From the NCBI GenBank assembly GCA_030066785.1, contig JASJAZ010000022.1, forward strand, positions 1-43,341: a stretch of 43,341 nucleotides of DNA, given 5' to 3'. Position 1 is the stretch's first letter. The number at the start of each line of letters is the position of its first letter. The notes under the pieces are model-generated. The model was not told the origin of the DNA, made no database searches, and was given only the letters and a program-made list of their open reading frames with translations. Below are positions 16,112 through 24,608 of this stretch, piece by piece. The position numbers were made by a program, and so were the translations under genes. Origin of the DNA: Desulfobacterales bacterium (GTDB lineage: Bacteria; Desulfobacterota; Desulfobacteria; Desulfobacterales; JASJAZ01).

Positions 16112-17149
16112 ATGTCAAACGTTCCCAATGTATCGGCAACTCAGCCCCTGATTGATGTGGATACAGCTGCGTCTATGATTTTGCAAAATCAATTGGCGAG
16201 CGGCGAGATCCCCTGGTATCAAAGCGAGAAGACCGATCCCTGGGACCATGTGGAAGCAGCCATGGGATTGGCCATCGGAGGCTATTTGCCTGATGCTAAG
16301 CGGGCGTTTAGATGGCTGGTAAACAACCAATTAGAAGATGGCAGTTGGTATGCGTCTTATATAAATGGTCAGCCCCAGGATAAAACCCGTGATACCAATT
16401 TGTCAGCCTATATAGCCGTAGGGGTTTATCATTATTTTCTCATTTGTGAAGATGCCGGTTTTCTGCAAGAGATGTGGACCACGGTCAAAGCGGCCATTGA
16501 TTTTGCCCTCAGCCAGCAGGCACCTTCCGGCCAGATCCATTGGGCCATCAGCCCTGCCGGCAAAGTGGACCCCATGGCACTGCTTACCGGCTGCAGTTCC
16601 ATCTATATGAGTTTAAAGTGTGCCCGTGCCATTGCCCGCAAACTCGGATATCAGATGCCTGTCTGGCAACTGGCCCAAGCGCGTCTTAAAGAGGCCTTGC
16701 AGCGACAACCATACCTTTTCAATAGGGCGAAATCGCGCTATGCAATGGATTGGTATTATCCAATTCTTACAGGCGTTTTAACCGGTATCGAAGCTCAAAA
16801 AAGACTGGATAAATATTGGACGACCTTTGTAGTGGATGGCAACGGGGTACGTTGTGTATCGGATCAACCCTGGGTGACGCTGGCGGAAACCGCTGAATTG
16901 TCACTGGCCCTATCTGCCATGGGCAATCATGGGTTGGCGGCGGAGGTGCTTCATTGGATTTCCGATAAACGTTACCGAGATGGTGCTTTTTGGTGCGGCT
17001 TCACCTGTCCGGATATGACCATCTGGCCTGAAGACAAACTGACCTGGACCAATGCCGTTATTTTGATGGCTGCCGATGCCCTTCACGAGCTCTCGCCGGC
17101 CAGTTGCCTGTTTCGCCATCAATTCTGGGAATTGGACCAATCTATTTGA
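16112..17149 (+). CDS. Prenyltransferase/squalene cyclase-like alpha-toroid protein
   Basis: This soluble 345-residue protein consists of helical repeats of the (alpha/alpha) toroid type. The best repeat signature is LVNNQLEDGSWYASY (near residues 69-83), the QxxDGSW pattern of prenyltransferase, squalene cyclase and alpha-macroglobulin-like toroids. Related repeats occur near DPWDHVEAAMGLAIGGY and RDGAFWCGFTCPDMTIWPED. The repeats do not contain the DXDD or DXDDTA motifs of terpene cyclases, so cyclase activity is unsupported. A glycan-related (alpha/alpha)6-barrel role is an alternative. The amidohydrolase gene starts 7 bp after its stop, so the two are probably co-transcribed. AAAGGCGAAAC precedes the ATG. 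Confidence 0.7.
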   Translation: MSNVPNVSATQPLIDVDTAASMILQNQLASGEIPWYQSEKTDPWDHVEAAMGLAIGGYLPDAKRAFRWLVNNQLEDGSWYASYINGQPQDKTRDTNLSAYIAVGVYHYFLICEDAGFLQEMWTTVKAAIDFALSQQAPSGQIHWAISPAGKVDPMALLTGCSSIYMSLKCARAIARKLGYQMPVWQLAQARLKEALQRQPYLFNRAKSRYAMDWYYPILTGVLTGIEAQKRLDKYWTTFVVDGNGVRCVSDQPWVTLAETAELSLALSAMGNHGLAAEVLHWISDKRYRDGAFWCGFTCPDMTIWPEDKLTWTNAVILMAADALHELSPASCLFRHQFWELDQSI

Positions 17150-17156
17150 AACTATA

Positions 17157-17996
17157 ATGATTATTGATTTTCATACCCATATTTTTCCCCCTAATATACG
17201 TTCTGATCGGACGCCTTACTTTGATTCAGAACCGGCGTTTGAACTGCTATATGGATCAGCCAAGTCGCGCATGAGCGGCGCCGATGACATTGTCGCCGAG
17301 ATGGATAATCAGCAGGTGGATGTATCCGTGATATTTGGCTTTCCTTGGAGTAACCCTGATACGGTTCAGATGCATAACGATTACGTTATGGAAGCAGTGC
17401 AGCGCCACCCGAAACGCCTGGTCGGCTTTTGTTGTGTTGATCCTATCTGTGAGCACGCACCGGCAGAAGCGGAACGCGGTCTTGCAAACGGTATGGTAGG
17501 AATCGGCGAGCTGGCATTTTACGGGGCCGGAATTGATGAAGCCGTTTTGGCCTCATTGGAACCGATCATGGCGATTGCCCGCAAACATATGTGCCCGGTG
17601 TTAATTCATACCAATGAACCGATTGGCCATGTCTATCCAGGCAAATCACCGATTTCTTTGAAGCAGATCTATGCCCTTGTCAAACGATTTCCAGACAACC
17701 AAGTTGTATTGGCCCATTGGGGCGGGGGCGCCTTTTTTTTCAATCTGCTTAAGAAAGAGGTCAAGGATCAATTTGCAAACACCTATTTTGATACGGCGGC
17801 TTCACCTTTTCTTTATGACCCGGCCGTTTATGCCGTTGCGGTACAAAGCATCGGTGCCCATAAAATTCTTTTTGGCAGCGATTATCCTTTACTGAAGCCA
17901 AAGCGCTACTTTAAAGAACTGGATCAATGCCATCTCCCGCCTGACACCATTGCCCGCATCTGTGGCTTAAATGCTGCTAACCTTCTAAGATTATGA
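17157..17996 (+). CDS. Amidohydrolase-family metal-dependent hydrolase (ACMSD-like)
   Basis: This 279-residue TIM-barrel hydrolase is read from the ATG at 17157, directly before the HxH motif (DFHTHIFPP, His6 and His8). Other likely metal or catalytic residues are Glu118, His151 (LIHTNEP), His187 (LAHWGGG) and Asp242 (FGSDYPL). This pattern is that of amidohydrolase-related proteins which hydrolyse or decarboxylate small carboxylated substrates. A longer frame upstream overlaps the preceding gene and adds no motif. The substrate cannot be inferred. Tight linkage to the toroid protein suggests a shared pathway. Confidence 0.85.
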   Translation: MIIDFHTHIFPPNIRSDRTPYFDSEPAFELLYGSAKSRMSGADDIVAEMDNQQVDVSVIFGFPWSNPDTVQMHNDYVMEAVQRHPKRLVGFCCVDPICEHAPAEAERGLANGMVGIGELAFYGAGIDEAVLASLEPIMAIARKHMCPVLIHTNEPIGHVYPGKSPISLKQIYALVKRFPDNQVVLAHWGGGAFFFNLLKKEVKDQFANTYFDTAASPFLYDPAVYAVAVQSIGAHKILFGSDYPLLKPKRYFKELDQCHLPPDTIARICGLNAANLLRL

Positions 17997-18132
17997 TTAT
18001 TTAATTACAACTGGCAAAATTTTCTCAACATCAATCCCCAATGATCCGATAGTTGAAATAAGTGGGCTGCAAATTGAGTTGAGGAAAGACGGCTATGGGC
18101 GGCATCCGTTTCTATATTAAAAGGATTCTCAC

Positions 18133-18612
18133 GTGAGATTAGTTGTCGGCGTGTCTGACATGAAAGTCAGCAACCAACCGCAAAACAAAATCGTCACCTA
18201 TTCTTTAGGATCTTGCATCGGTTTGGCGGTATATGATCCAGCGGTCAATGCCGGCGGCATTCTGCACTACATGCTTCCGGAATCCAGCCTGGATACAATC
18301 AAGGCCCAAATTAATCCTTATATGTTTGCCGATACAGGCATTCCAGCACTTTTTGAAGTGATGGCGCAATATAGCGCTGAAGCGCAAGACATGAAAGTAG
18401 TGGTTGCCGGGGGTGCCCAGGTATTGAATCAACGTAATATTTTCAATATCGGCAAACGCAACCAAATGGCTTTGCATAAAATACTTGATAAAAATCATGT
18501 GAAGGTGGACTTCGAAGATGTCGGTGGTAATGTCAACCGCACCGTAACTCTGGATCTTAAAACTGGTGACGTCATCATCAAAGTTTCCGGCGGCGAGGAG
18601 AAGATCATATGA
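18133..18612 (+). CDS. cheD: CheD chemoreceptor glutamine deamidase
   Basis: This 159-residue CheD deamidates (and may demethylate) glutamines on chemoreceptors and can bind CheC-type phosphatases. The catalytic triad is visible: Thr22 and Cys28 in VTYSLGSCIGLAVYD and His45 in GGILHYMLPES. The GGA loop (VVAGGAQVL) and the C-terminal DVGGNVNRTV segment are also typical. It starts at GTG 18133, preceded by AAAAGGA. The gene overlaps the HDOD gene by 4 bp (ATGA). No receptor, CheA, CheW or CheC gene is in the window, so its receptor targets lie elsewhere or it has taken a role linked to the HDOD protein. Confidence 0.93.
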   Translation: MRLVVGVSDMKVSNQPQNKIVTYSLGSCIGLAVYDPAVNAGGILHYMLPESSLDTIKAQINPYMFADTGIPALFEVMAQYSAEAQDMKVVVAGGAQVLNQRNIFNIGKRNQMALHKILDKNHVKVDFEDVGGNVNRTVTLDLKTGDVIIKVSGGEEKII

Positions 18613-19457
18613 GTACCATCAATGAATTGATCCAAAAAATCGATGAGCTCAAACCGATTTCCCGGGTGACCAGTCAAATCATCACCCTTGCGGAGGATTC
18701 CAAGAGTTCGATGTCCGATTTCGCGAATGTTATTCAGTATGATTCCGCCACCACAGCTAATTTACTGCGAACCTGCAATTCAGCGGCCATGGGCTTGCCC
18801 CGCAAAGTCGAATCGGTTCGCGATGCCATCACCTTAATGGGGCTTGAACAGGTCGTAGATCTGGTACTCATAAAGAACAGCACCGATAACCTCAAGACCG
18901 AGCAACCGGGCTACGGCCTGGATGAAGGTGCATTGTGGCGACAATCAGTTGCGTCCGCAATGCTTTCTAAAGAACTTTGCCAGAAACATGAGGTGGCCAA
19001 TCAACACTTGGTTTTTACCGCGGCCCTGCTGAAAGATATTGGCAAGGTCGTACTGAGTCGGTTTGTCGCCGATGAGTTCAAGAAAATTAACGAATTAGTT
19101 GAAAACGACGGTCTAAGCTTTCGCGAAGCTGAAAAGCAAATCATCGGTGTCGATCATGCCGAGTTAGGTGCCATGGTTGCCAAAAAGTGGAACTTTAGTT
19201 CCAAAATGATTTCGATTATCAAAAATCATCATTTAACCGATGAATCGCAGAAAAACGATCTGGAAACCGCTATTGTTTATGCGGCCGATACCATTTGTAT
19301 GATGATGGGTATCGGTGGCGGTGCAGATGGTTTAGCCTATCACTTTTTTAATGAAGTTTTCTCCCTCTTGGAAATTTCCGAAAAAGACTTGCAAATCATA
19401 ATGGCCAGCTTTGCTCAAAATCTGGAAAAAGTAGAAAATTTATTTACAGCCGTTTAG
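18609..19457 (+). CDS. HDOD domain signalling protein
   Basis: This 282-residue HDOD protein belongs to a family related to HD phosphohydrolases but usually lacking the full metal site. HDOD features include LPPI-like ISRVTSQIITLAEDSKSS, then NLLRTCNSAAMGLPRKVESVRDAITLMG (residues about 56-85) and the helical core AALLKDIGKVVL. HDOD proteins act as adaptors in motility, c-di-GMP and cell-cycle signalling, and their enzymatic activity is mostly unproven. Translation is coupled to cheD by an ATGA overlap. No second domain is present. Confidence 0.9.
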   Translation: MSTINELIQKIDELKPISRVTSQIITLAEDSKSSMSDFANVIQYDSATTANLLRTCNSAAMGLPRKVESVRDAITLMGLEQVVDLVLIKNSTDNLKTEQPGYGLDEGALWRQSVASAMLSKELCQKHEVANQHLVFTAALLKDIGKVVLSRFVADEFKKINELVENDGLSFREAEKQIIGVDHAELGAMVAKKWNFSSKMISIIKNHHLTDESQKNDLETAIVYAADTICMMMGIGGGADGLAYHFFNEVFSLLEISEKDLQIIMASFAQNLEKVENLFTAV

Positions 19458-19542
19458 CTTGCACCACAGTGCGACGAGACGAAGCAATCGACAGCGTATT
19501 GCGTGCTGTTTGATGGGAAGGCGCCGATGCAGCCAATCGTCA

Positions 19543-20223
19543 TCACACGCGAATACTGTGAAGTTTATTTAAAATGGGCTGCAGGCGCTCGCGATGCGCG
19601 GGAGGTACAAATAATATTTTCAGGGGTTGGTTGGGGATAAGGTTCACCGGTTGGTCGGTTGGGTTGCCGCTGGCATAGGCCTGGCGAAACGGAGATGATG
19701 AAAATGCAGCCAGCACATCTGATAGGTTGCCGGTAAAACCCGGCCGGTCGAGATGTTCGATGGTTTGAAGAAAAACATGATTGACCGTCAGCGTGAAATC
19801 ACCCATGTTTGCATAGCCGATGTCTTTGCATTGTTGGGATGACAGCATGCAACGGCAGCCAAATGGTCGAACGCGATAGATGTGGCATTGCCGATTCTCA
19901 AGAAGAGGACAGGGCATTCCGCTATGGTCATGTTGCTCTTCGGGAGGATCCTGCCCGCTGGCACATATTTGGGCCAGCTGATTGGTTGTTATTTGGGGTT
20001 GAAATCGGGGAAGCTTAAGATTCTTTTTTATCGAAGCCAGATGGCCGAGGCTAGATTGATCGCAGTGGCTTATAAGCTGAAAGCCTTCCAGGGTAGTAAG
20101 GGTTACGTTGCGTGTGCAGCAGTCAGCACAATATTTGCGGCAGGCAACCGGAAGGGTCGCTGTCACCTCATTATATAAGGTATATATTTGATCAAGAGCG
20201 CTCAATTTCTGATCTATATTCAT
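19543..20223 (-). CDS. YkgJ-family cysteine cluster protein
   Basis: This 226-residue protein has the CxxxCxxCC cluster (Cys28, 32, 35, 36) and the later group Cys105 (MPCPLL), Cys113, Cys123 and Cys125 (CHIYRVRPFGCRC). That is the family pattern for eight conserved cysteines, thought to bind a zinc ion or an iron-sulfur centre. Biochemical function is unproven for the family. The C-terminal 90 residues are less conserved. It converges with the HDOD gene, with no clear terminator in the 85-bp gap, and it is transcribed alone. Confidence 0.85.
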   Translation of the reverse strand: MNIDQKLSALDQIYTLYNEVTATLPVACRKYCADCCTRNVTLTTLEGFQLISHCDQSSLGHLASIKKNLKLPRFQPQITTNQLAQICASGQDPPEEQHDHSGMPCPLLENRQCHIYRVRPFGCRCMLSSQQCKDIGYANMGDFTLTVNHVFLQTIEHLDRPGFTGNLSDVLAAFSSSPFRQAYASGNPTDQPVNLIPNQPLKILFVPPAHRERLQPILNKLHSIRV

Positions 20224-20508
20224 TCTAAATATCCATCAAAAGGGATTGATCATCAAAATATCGGACGATCAGCTACAACAAAGATCGGTATGAAAACGAT
20301 TTGTTCAAGTCACGAATTGTTATTATTCACTAAAAGCCGATCGTGTTGGGATGCTTTAAAATTGCCAAACCGGTAACTCCAAACAGTCTAGCCGTTTATG
20401 CTCTAATTTTACTAACCGGGCCAATCTTATATGGGCATGAAATTTGATTGACTTTGTATACCGTAGTTTCTAAATCATTTAAAAATACGCTTATCAAAGG
20501 AGAATGCC

Positions 20509-21615
20509 ATGCCCAGCAAAGTCTATTGCATTGATTTGCGCACCTCGCACAAAGAAAACCTTTATGGTAAGCTGGAACGGTTGCTGAAGCGTACCGGATT
20601 GGCGCGTGCGATAAAAAAGCGTGATTTAGTCGCCGTCAAATTGCATTTTGGTGAAACCGGCAACACGGCTTATATTCGGCCGGTATTTATTGGCAAAATT
20701 ACCCGTATGATAAAGGCGCTGGGCGGGTTTCCGTTTTTAACCGATAGCAATACTTTGTATGCCGGTACCCGGGGTAATTCGGCCAACCACATCGAGACAG
20801 CTCTGTATAATGGCTTTACCTATTCTACCGTGGATGCACCCATCATTATCGCTGACGGATTGCGTGGGCGCAGTGAGATAGCAGTAAGTATCAAGGGTAA
20901 CCATTTTGATCAAGCCTACATCGGCGCCGAAATTGTGAATGCTGATGCACTGGTGTCGGTGGCGCATTTTAAAGGCCATGAGCTTTCCGGATTTGGTGGT
21001 ACTATTAAAAACGTGGGGATGGGCAGCGCCTCACGACGCGGCAAACTTGCGCAGCACTCCTCTTTGTCGCCCAAAGTTAAAAGCAAGAAATGCATCGGTT
21101 GTGGCGACTGTGTGGTTCACTGTTCACAAAAAGCTCTGACACTGGTGGAAAAGAAAGCGGTAATCAATGCAGACAATTGCATTGGCTGTGGCGAGTGTAT
21201 TCTCATTTGTGAAAATGAAGCCATCCAGATTCGATGGAATCAATCAATTCCGATTTTTCAGGAAAACATGGTGGAGTATACGCTTGCCGTGTTGAAAAAT
21301 AAAAAAAGAAAGGCGCTTTTTATTAATTTTATTACCGATGTATCGCCCGCTTGCGATTGCTATGATTTTAATGATGCTCCCATTGTGCGCAACATCGGCA
21401 TCGTTGCTTCTATAGATCCGGTGGCGATTGATCAGGCTTCGGTGGATCTGGTGAATCAGGAAGCGGCGCTTCCCGGCTGTTGTCTTACAGAAAATACGGC
21501 ACCGGGTGAAGATAAATTTGGCGCGCTTTATCCCAAAGTTGATTGGCACATTCAGCTGAAATATGCTGAAAAGCTGAAGCTCGGCCGCTGCAATTATGAC
21601 CTGGTAACAATTTAA
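20509..21615 (+). CDS. DUF362 domain protein with 2x[4Fe-4S] ferredoxin module
   Basis: The protein has 368 residues. Residues 1-190 and 245-365 form the split DUF362 domain (VKLHFGETGNTAYIRP, then HFKGHELSGFGGTIKNVGMG, then the closing SIDPVAIDQASVDLVN). Between them lies a bacterial ferredoxin insert with two CxxCxxCxxxC motifs: Cys195/198/201/205 and Cys224/227/230/234. DUF362 proteins are common in anaerobes, and their reaction is unknown; an electron-transfer function is likely from the clusters. The ATG has a strong ribosome site, AAAGGAG. It appears monocistronic. Confidence 0.92.
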   Translation: MPSKVYCIDLRTSHKENLYGKLERLLKRTGLARAIKKRDLVAVKLHFGETGNTAYIRPVFIGKITRMIKALGGFPFLTDSNTLYAGTRGNSANHIETALYNGFTYSTVDAPIIIADGLRGRSEIAVSIKGNHFDQAYIGAEIVNADALVSVAHFKGHELSGFGGTIKNVGMGSASRRGKLAQHSSLSPKVKSKKCIGCGDCVVHCSQKALTLVEKKAVINADNCIGCGECILICENEAIQIRWNQSIPIFQENMVEYTLAVLKNKKRKALFINFITDVSPACDCYDFNDAPIVRNIGIVASIDPVAIDQASVDLVNQEAALPGCCLTENTAPGEDKFGALYPKVDWHIQLKYAEKLKLGRCNYDLVTI

Positions 21616-21684
21616 TTTTTGTACCCATCGCTACGACCAAGCTTTGGGTATTTTCCCGTCGACAGCTCGCTCAACCATCCGAGC

Positions 21685-21700
21685 TTTTTAGCGCTAAAAA
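21685..21700. repeat. Perfect 16-bp palindrome between convergent genes
   Basis: TTTTTAGCGCTAAAAA lies between the 3' ends of the DUF362 gene and the membrane protein gene. It has no loop, so it is a poor terminator hairpin. Chance expectation is about one per window of this size. Confidence 0.25.
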
Positions 21701-21738
21701 TTCTGATTGGCAACATGGCTGAAATTGCACGGTGTTCC

Positions 21739-22821
21739 TCATTTTAACTTTGGAAATGCTAAAAGATTGCCCACCACGCTGCACTCCAGTCCAAACGGCA
21801 GATAGCCGGCATATCCCAACAGCGGCATTTCAAAGATATGCAAGCCATCCACATACGGTATGGTGTATTCCCATTTGGCCAGGCTGAAAATGTTCCACAG
21901 TTCCCAGAAAAAACCGCAAAATAGCGCCGCTAAAGCGGATGCCACGACTACTCGCCAATCTCCACAGGCGATGTTTGAAAATATGTGGGATTCATTGTTG
22001 AGCACCTGCAGGGCCATAATGATTAAAACCGGAGAAACCCATAGGAGTGAAAAGAGAATATCCGGCCAAACGCCAATTCCTGCCAATCCAAAACCGGCTA
22101 GCGCCAGGATTGCAACTGCCACCCACTTTGGCTTATTCAAGCCAATGGGCAGTGTGCTTTTAAATCCCTTTTCAATCCAGGCAAAACCTAACAACCATTC
22201 GCGTGCGCTTAAAACGGCTGGCAGAACAGTTGAAAAGGACAATGTCGCATAGCAGGCATAGCGCAGCGAATCGTATTGAACACCGACATAATGCCAGTTT
22301 TGAACAAACCGATTTAGATATTCAAAAAACCACCAGAAAGCCGCACTGGCCGGAAAGAGCATCAGAAAGTAGCCGGGCCGATCCAGCATCAAACACCGGC
22401 CGGATTGCTTTACACTTAACGCATTGATGACAACAATAAATGATAGCCATAGGGGGGTAAACGTGTGTGGTTGAAGTTGTGCAAACCAGGCAAACCGACT
22501 CCAAGCCAAAGTCCAGAAGATTGCACCGCAGACAACGCCAATCCATCCCCACCACGGAAAGTTCCCGCGAACCTTAGACTTAGCCCCATGTTTGCGCACA
22601 AAATGAATACACGTCACAACCAGTGGCATCGTAATGCTGCCAATGAAGGCCAAATAAGCCATGAACACCGGCCAAGCAAATGGCGCATGGACAATATATC
22701 GCGTTCGGGGCGGAAACTCCAAATATCGAATAACCGGTAAACCGGCCAGATAAACACCTGCCAACGGTAGTCCCAACAGCATAACACCTAAAATCATCAT
22801 TTTGATTGTTAATCTTTGCAT
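21739..22821 (-). CDS. Polytopic membrane protein of unknown function
   Basis: I do not recognise this 360-residue protein. It has about nine hydrophobic helices and is very rich in Trp, Phe and Tyr, for example GWIGVVCGAIFWTLAWSRF and WWFFEYLNRF. A conserved-looking C-terminal patch, FFWELWNIFSLAKWEYTIPY followed by FGLECSVVGN, contains two charged Glu residues among aromatics and might hold a ligand or active site. Start: the ATG at 22821 is preferred over a TTG five codons upstream; neither has a strong ribosome site. The neighbours give no functional clue. Confidence 0.72.
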   Translation of the reverse strand: MQRLTIKMMILGVMLLGLPLAGVYLAGLPVIRYLEFPPRTRYIVHAPFAWPVFMAYLAFIGSITMPLVVTCIHFVRKHGAKSKVRGNFPWWGWIGVVCGAIFWTLAWSRFAWFAQLQPHTFTPLWLSFIVVINALSVKQSGRCLMLDRPGYFLMLFPASAAFWWFFEYLNRFVQNWHYVGVQYDSLRYACYATLSFSTVLPAVLSAREWLLGFAWIEKGFKSTLPIGLNKPKWVAVAILALAGFGLAGIGVWPDILFSLLWVSPVLIIMALQVLNNESHIFSNIACGDWRVVVASALAALFCGFFWELWNIFSLAKWEYTIPYVDGLHIFEMPLLGYAGYLPFGLECSVVGNLLAFPKLK

Positions 22822-23452
22822 GCCATATAGTACCAAGTAGTATTGTTTGATTTTGCCGGTTTCAGTTATCGCATTTGGATACGCACGCTCCTACGATAAA
22901 AGATGCCATTGTTTTGGTAGGATTTGCAAACAGATTTAAAGCGCGCCATTTGTTTGTTTTAAATATATGAAATTTAGAGTAAATCAAAGAAAAAACAAGA
23001 AAATAAAATTTATCTAAAGGTTTGAAGCACGCTGTTTGGCCGAGAAATGTGTAGAATAATTCAAGATATAGAATAGATCAATTATCATAATATTTCTAAT
23101 GTATTGGCCTTGATCAAGCATAAAAACATATAAATAATAGATAGATAGAACGAATCTTTTTTATGTTTACAATTTTGCGCTAACTGCAAAATATTGGATT
23201 TGACATACTTGACAATGCTGGCCTACAAAGTGTCGGCATCGGGCGCACCATCATTTATTTTTGGAATAATTTCGTTAAACAGGCTGAAATCTTTATTAGT
23301 TTCGCTAAATAGTTAGATTGATGCTGTAATTGCGATAAAGCGCTCTTTGCTTGGGGATTTCACACGCGCATGAACCCATCATCACTTAAATGATTTTCAG
23401 TAACCACACCGTGTTTAATTCGGATTCTTAAATTCGCTTGTAGGATCACATC
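22822..23452. other. 631-bp AT-rich gene-free region upstream of the receiver gene
   Basis: No supported gene. Features seen: a CTTGATCAAG palindrome (23109-23118), an inverted repeat ATTTTGC/GCAAAAT with a 7-nt spacer (23172-23192), two TTGACA hexamers (23200-23205 and 23209-23214) without a good -10 at proper spacing, and similar TTTCGTTAAACAG and TTTCGCTAAATAG segments near 23270 and 23306. The region separates two divergent genes and may hold their control signals. Confidence 0.45.
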
Positions 23453-23860
23453 ATGGGATTTTTGAGAAAAATTATTGTCGTTGAAGATGATGCCCTGGTG
23501 AGAGATATGACCGTCAGCGCTTTGAGGCGTTTTGACTATGAGGTGATCGCATCTTTTGATAATGCGGCGGCGGCCTGGGCCTATTTAGATGGCCCCGAAG
23601 TTTTGGATATTGTTGTGGCGGATGTCAATATGCCGGGCATGGATGGTCTGGCGTTATTGCAAAAAATAAAAGCCAAGTATCCTCAAAAGATATGCATTTG
23701 CATGTCTGGCGATGTTTCCAATAAGAAACGCGCCCTGCAATTGGGGGCCGATGCATTTTTGGTCAAACCGTTTGTAATGAGTGATCTATATCACGTCTTG
23801 CAGAATTTGGAGAATGAATGTCATGCGGTAGAGGATGGTAAACGCATGGCACATGCGTAA
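23453..23860 (+). CDS. Single-domain response regulator (CheY-like receiver)
   Basis: This 135-residue receiver has no output domain. The acidic pocket is Glu11-Asp12-Asp13, the phosphoacceptor is Asp57 (VADVNMPGMDG), the switch Ser is Ser85 (CMSGD) and the conserved Lys is Lys105 (LVKPF). It is therefore expected to be phosphorylated by a histidine kinase, but none is in the window. Such proteins act by binding partners, as CheY or Spo0F do. The ATG follows TAGGATC. About 15 C-terminal residues extend past the receiver fold. Confidence 0.92.
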   Translation: MGFLRKIIVVEDDALVRDMTVSALRRFDYEVIASFDNAAAAWAYLDGPEVLDIVVADVNMPGMDGLALLQKIKAKYPQKICICMSGDVSNKKRALQLGADAFLVKPFVMSDLYHVLQNLENECHAVEDGKRMAHA

Positions 23861-24104
23861 CGCGAGGAGAAATGGTTCAACTCTATGTTGTATCAGTGCG
23901 ATGATTCATGCCGTTAAATAGCACACGTTCACACGGCTTAGATAACCAAGCAAAGACCCGCCGCCTAAAAACTGGTTTTTTGTGGAAAGAAGTCACCGCC
24001 AATGGCCGCAAGGCAGTCAAAATGCTAACCTCATGGCTGACAGGTTTGATCCTCAAGCGCCTGAGTCATTTTTAATGACGCCCAAGATTTGATCTAATGG
24101 AGGG

Positions 24105-24608
24105 CTACTCTTCTCTAGGATGGCACTGGACGCATCCTGTCGGTCCCGTTTTCCTAATGGTAACGCTTCCCAAACGGCGCCTTTTCTCGGCTTTGGCGTT
24201 GGCTTGTCTTATCTCGCGGTGACAACCGATGCATTGATTGTGGTAGGCATATTTAAAATACTGGATGGCCTCTGCGCTGAAACTGCCCTCTCTGACCGCT
24301 TTTTTCGGTGATTGGGTTTGATCGTGGCATCCCGAGGTCATACAGTTTTTAATTTGGCCTTCGCCGGTCCAGGTGTGGTGACAAACGTTGCAATTATAAC
24401 TGAAATGAAGGCTGTGAGGAAAGCTCACCTTTGATCGACTGGCTTCAATCGATTCAGGCGGTTCAATATAGAAGGTGCCCATCGGGATACACATCTCCTC
24501 AGTTTCGCCGGAACCATGTTCGGAAGCAAATAAACCCGAGAAAGGCAACAGACCGCAAGCTAATACCAGAATCGATACAAACCCGATCACAATTTTTTTA
24601 TCCCCCAT
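24105..24608 (-). CDS. Periplasmic class III-type tetraheme cytochrome c
   Basis: The protein is 167 residues from the ATG at 24608, chosen because AAGGGGGA lies 7 nt upstream; a TTG seven codons earlier would overlap that site. A signal peptide (about 1-30, ending LFAS) directs it to the periplasm. Four heme attachment sites are visible: CxxCH at 73-77, CxxxxCH at 89-95, CxxCH at 126-130 and CxxCH at 159-163. His65, His68, His78 and His123 are candidate second axial ligands. Spacing and the CX4CH site match class III cytochromes c of sulfate reducers, which shuttle electrons between periplasmic hydrogenases or formate dehydrogenases and membrane complexes. The length exceeds classic cytochrome c3. 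No redox partner gene adjoins it. Confidence 0.9.
   Translation of the reverse strand: MGDKKIVIGFVSILVLACGLLPFSGLFASEHGSGETEEMCIPMGTFYIEPPESIEASRSKVSFPHSLHFSYNCNVCHHTWTGEGQIKNCMTSGCHDQTQSPKKAVREGSFSAEAIQYFKYAYHNQCIGCHREIRQANAKAEKRRRLGSVTIRKTGPTGCVQCHPREE

Noticed and set aside
17076-17156. Longer amidohydrolase start at 17076
   Set aside because: It would overlap the toroid gene by 74 bp and adds residues without family similarity; the HxH motif follows directly after the ATG at 17157.
23200-23231. Promoter from the paired TTGACA hexamers before the receiver gene
   Set aside because: No acceptable -10 hexamer at 16-18 bp from either one.
23861-24104. Structured RNA or small gene between the receiver and cytochrome genes
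   Set aside because: Only a short GTCATT/AATGAC hairpin near 24064 was seen, with no T-run and no reading frame of interest.
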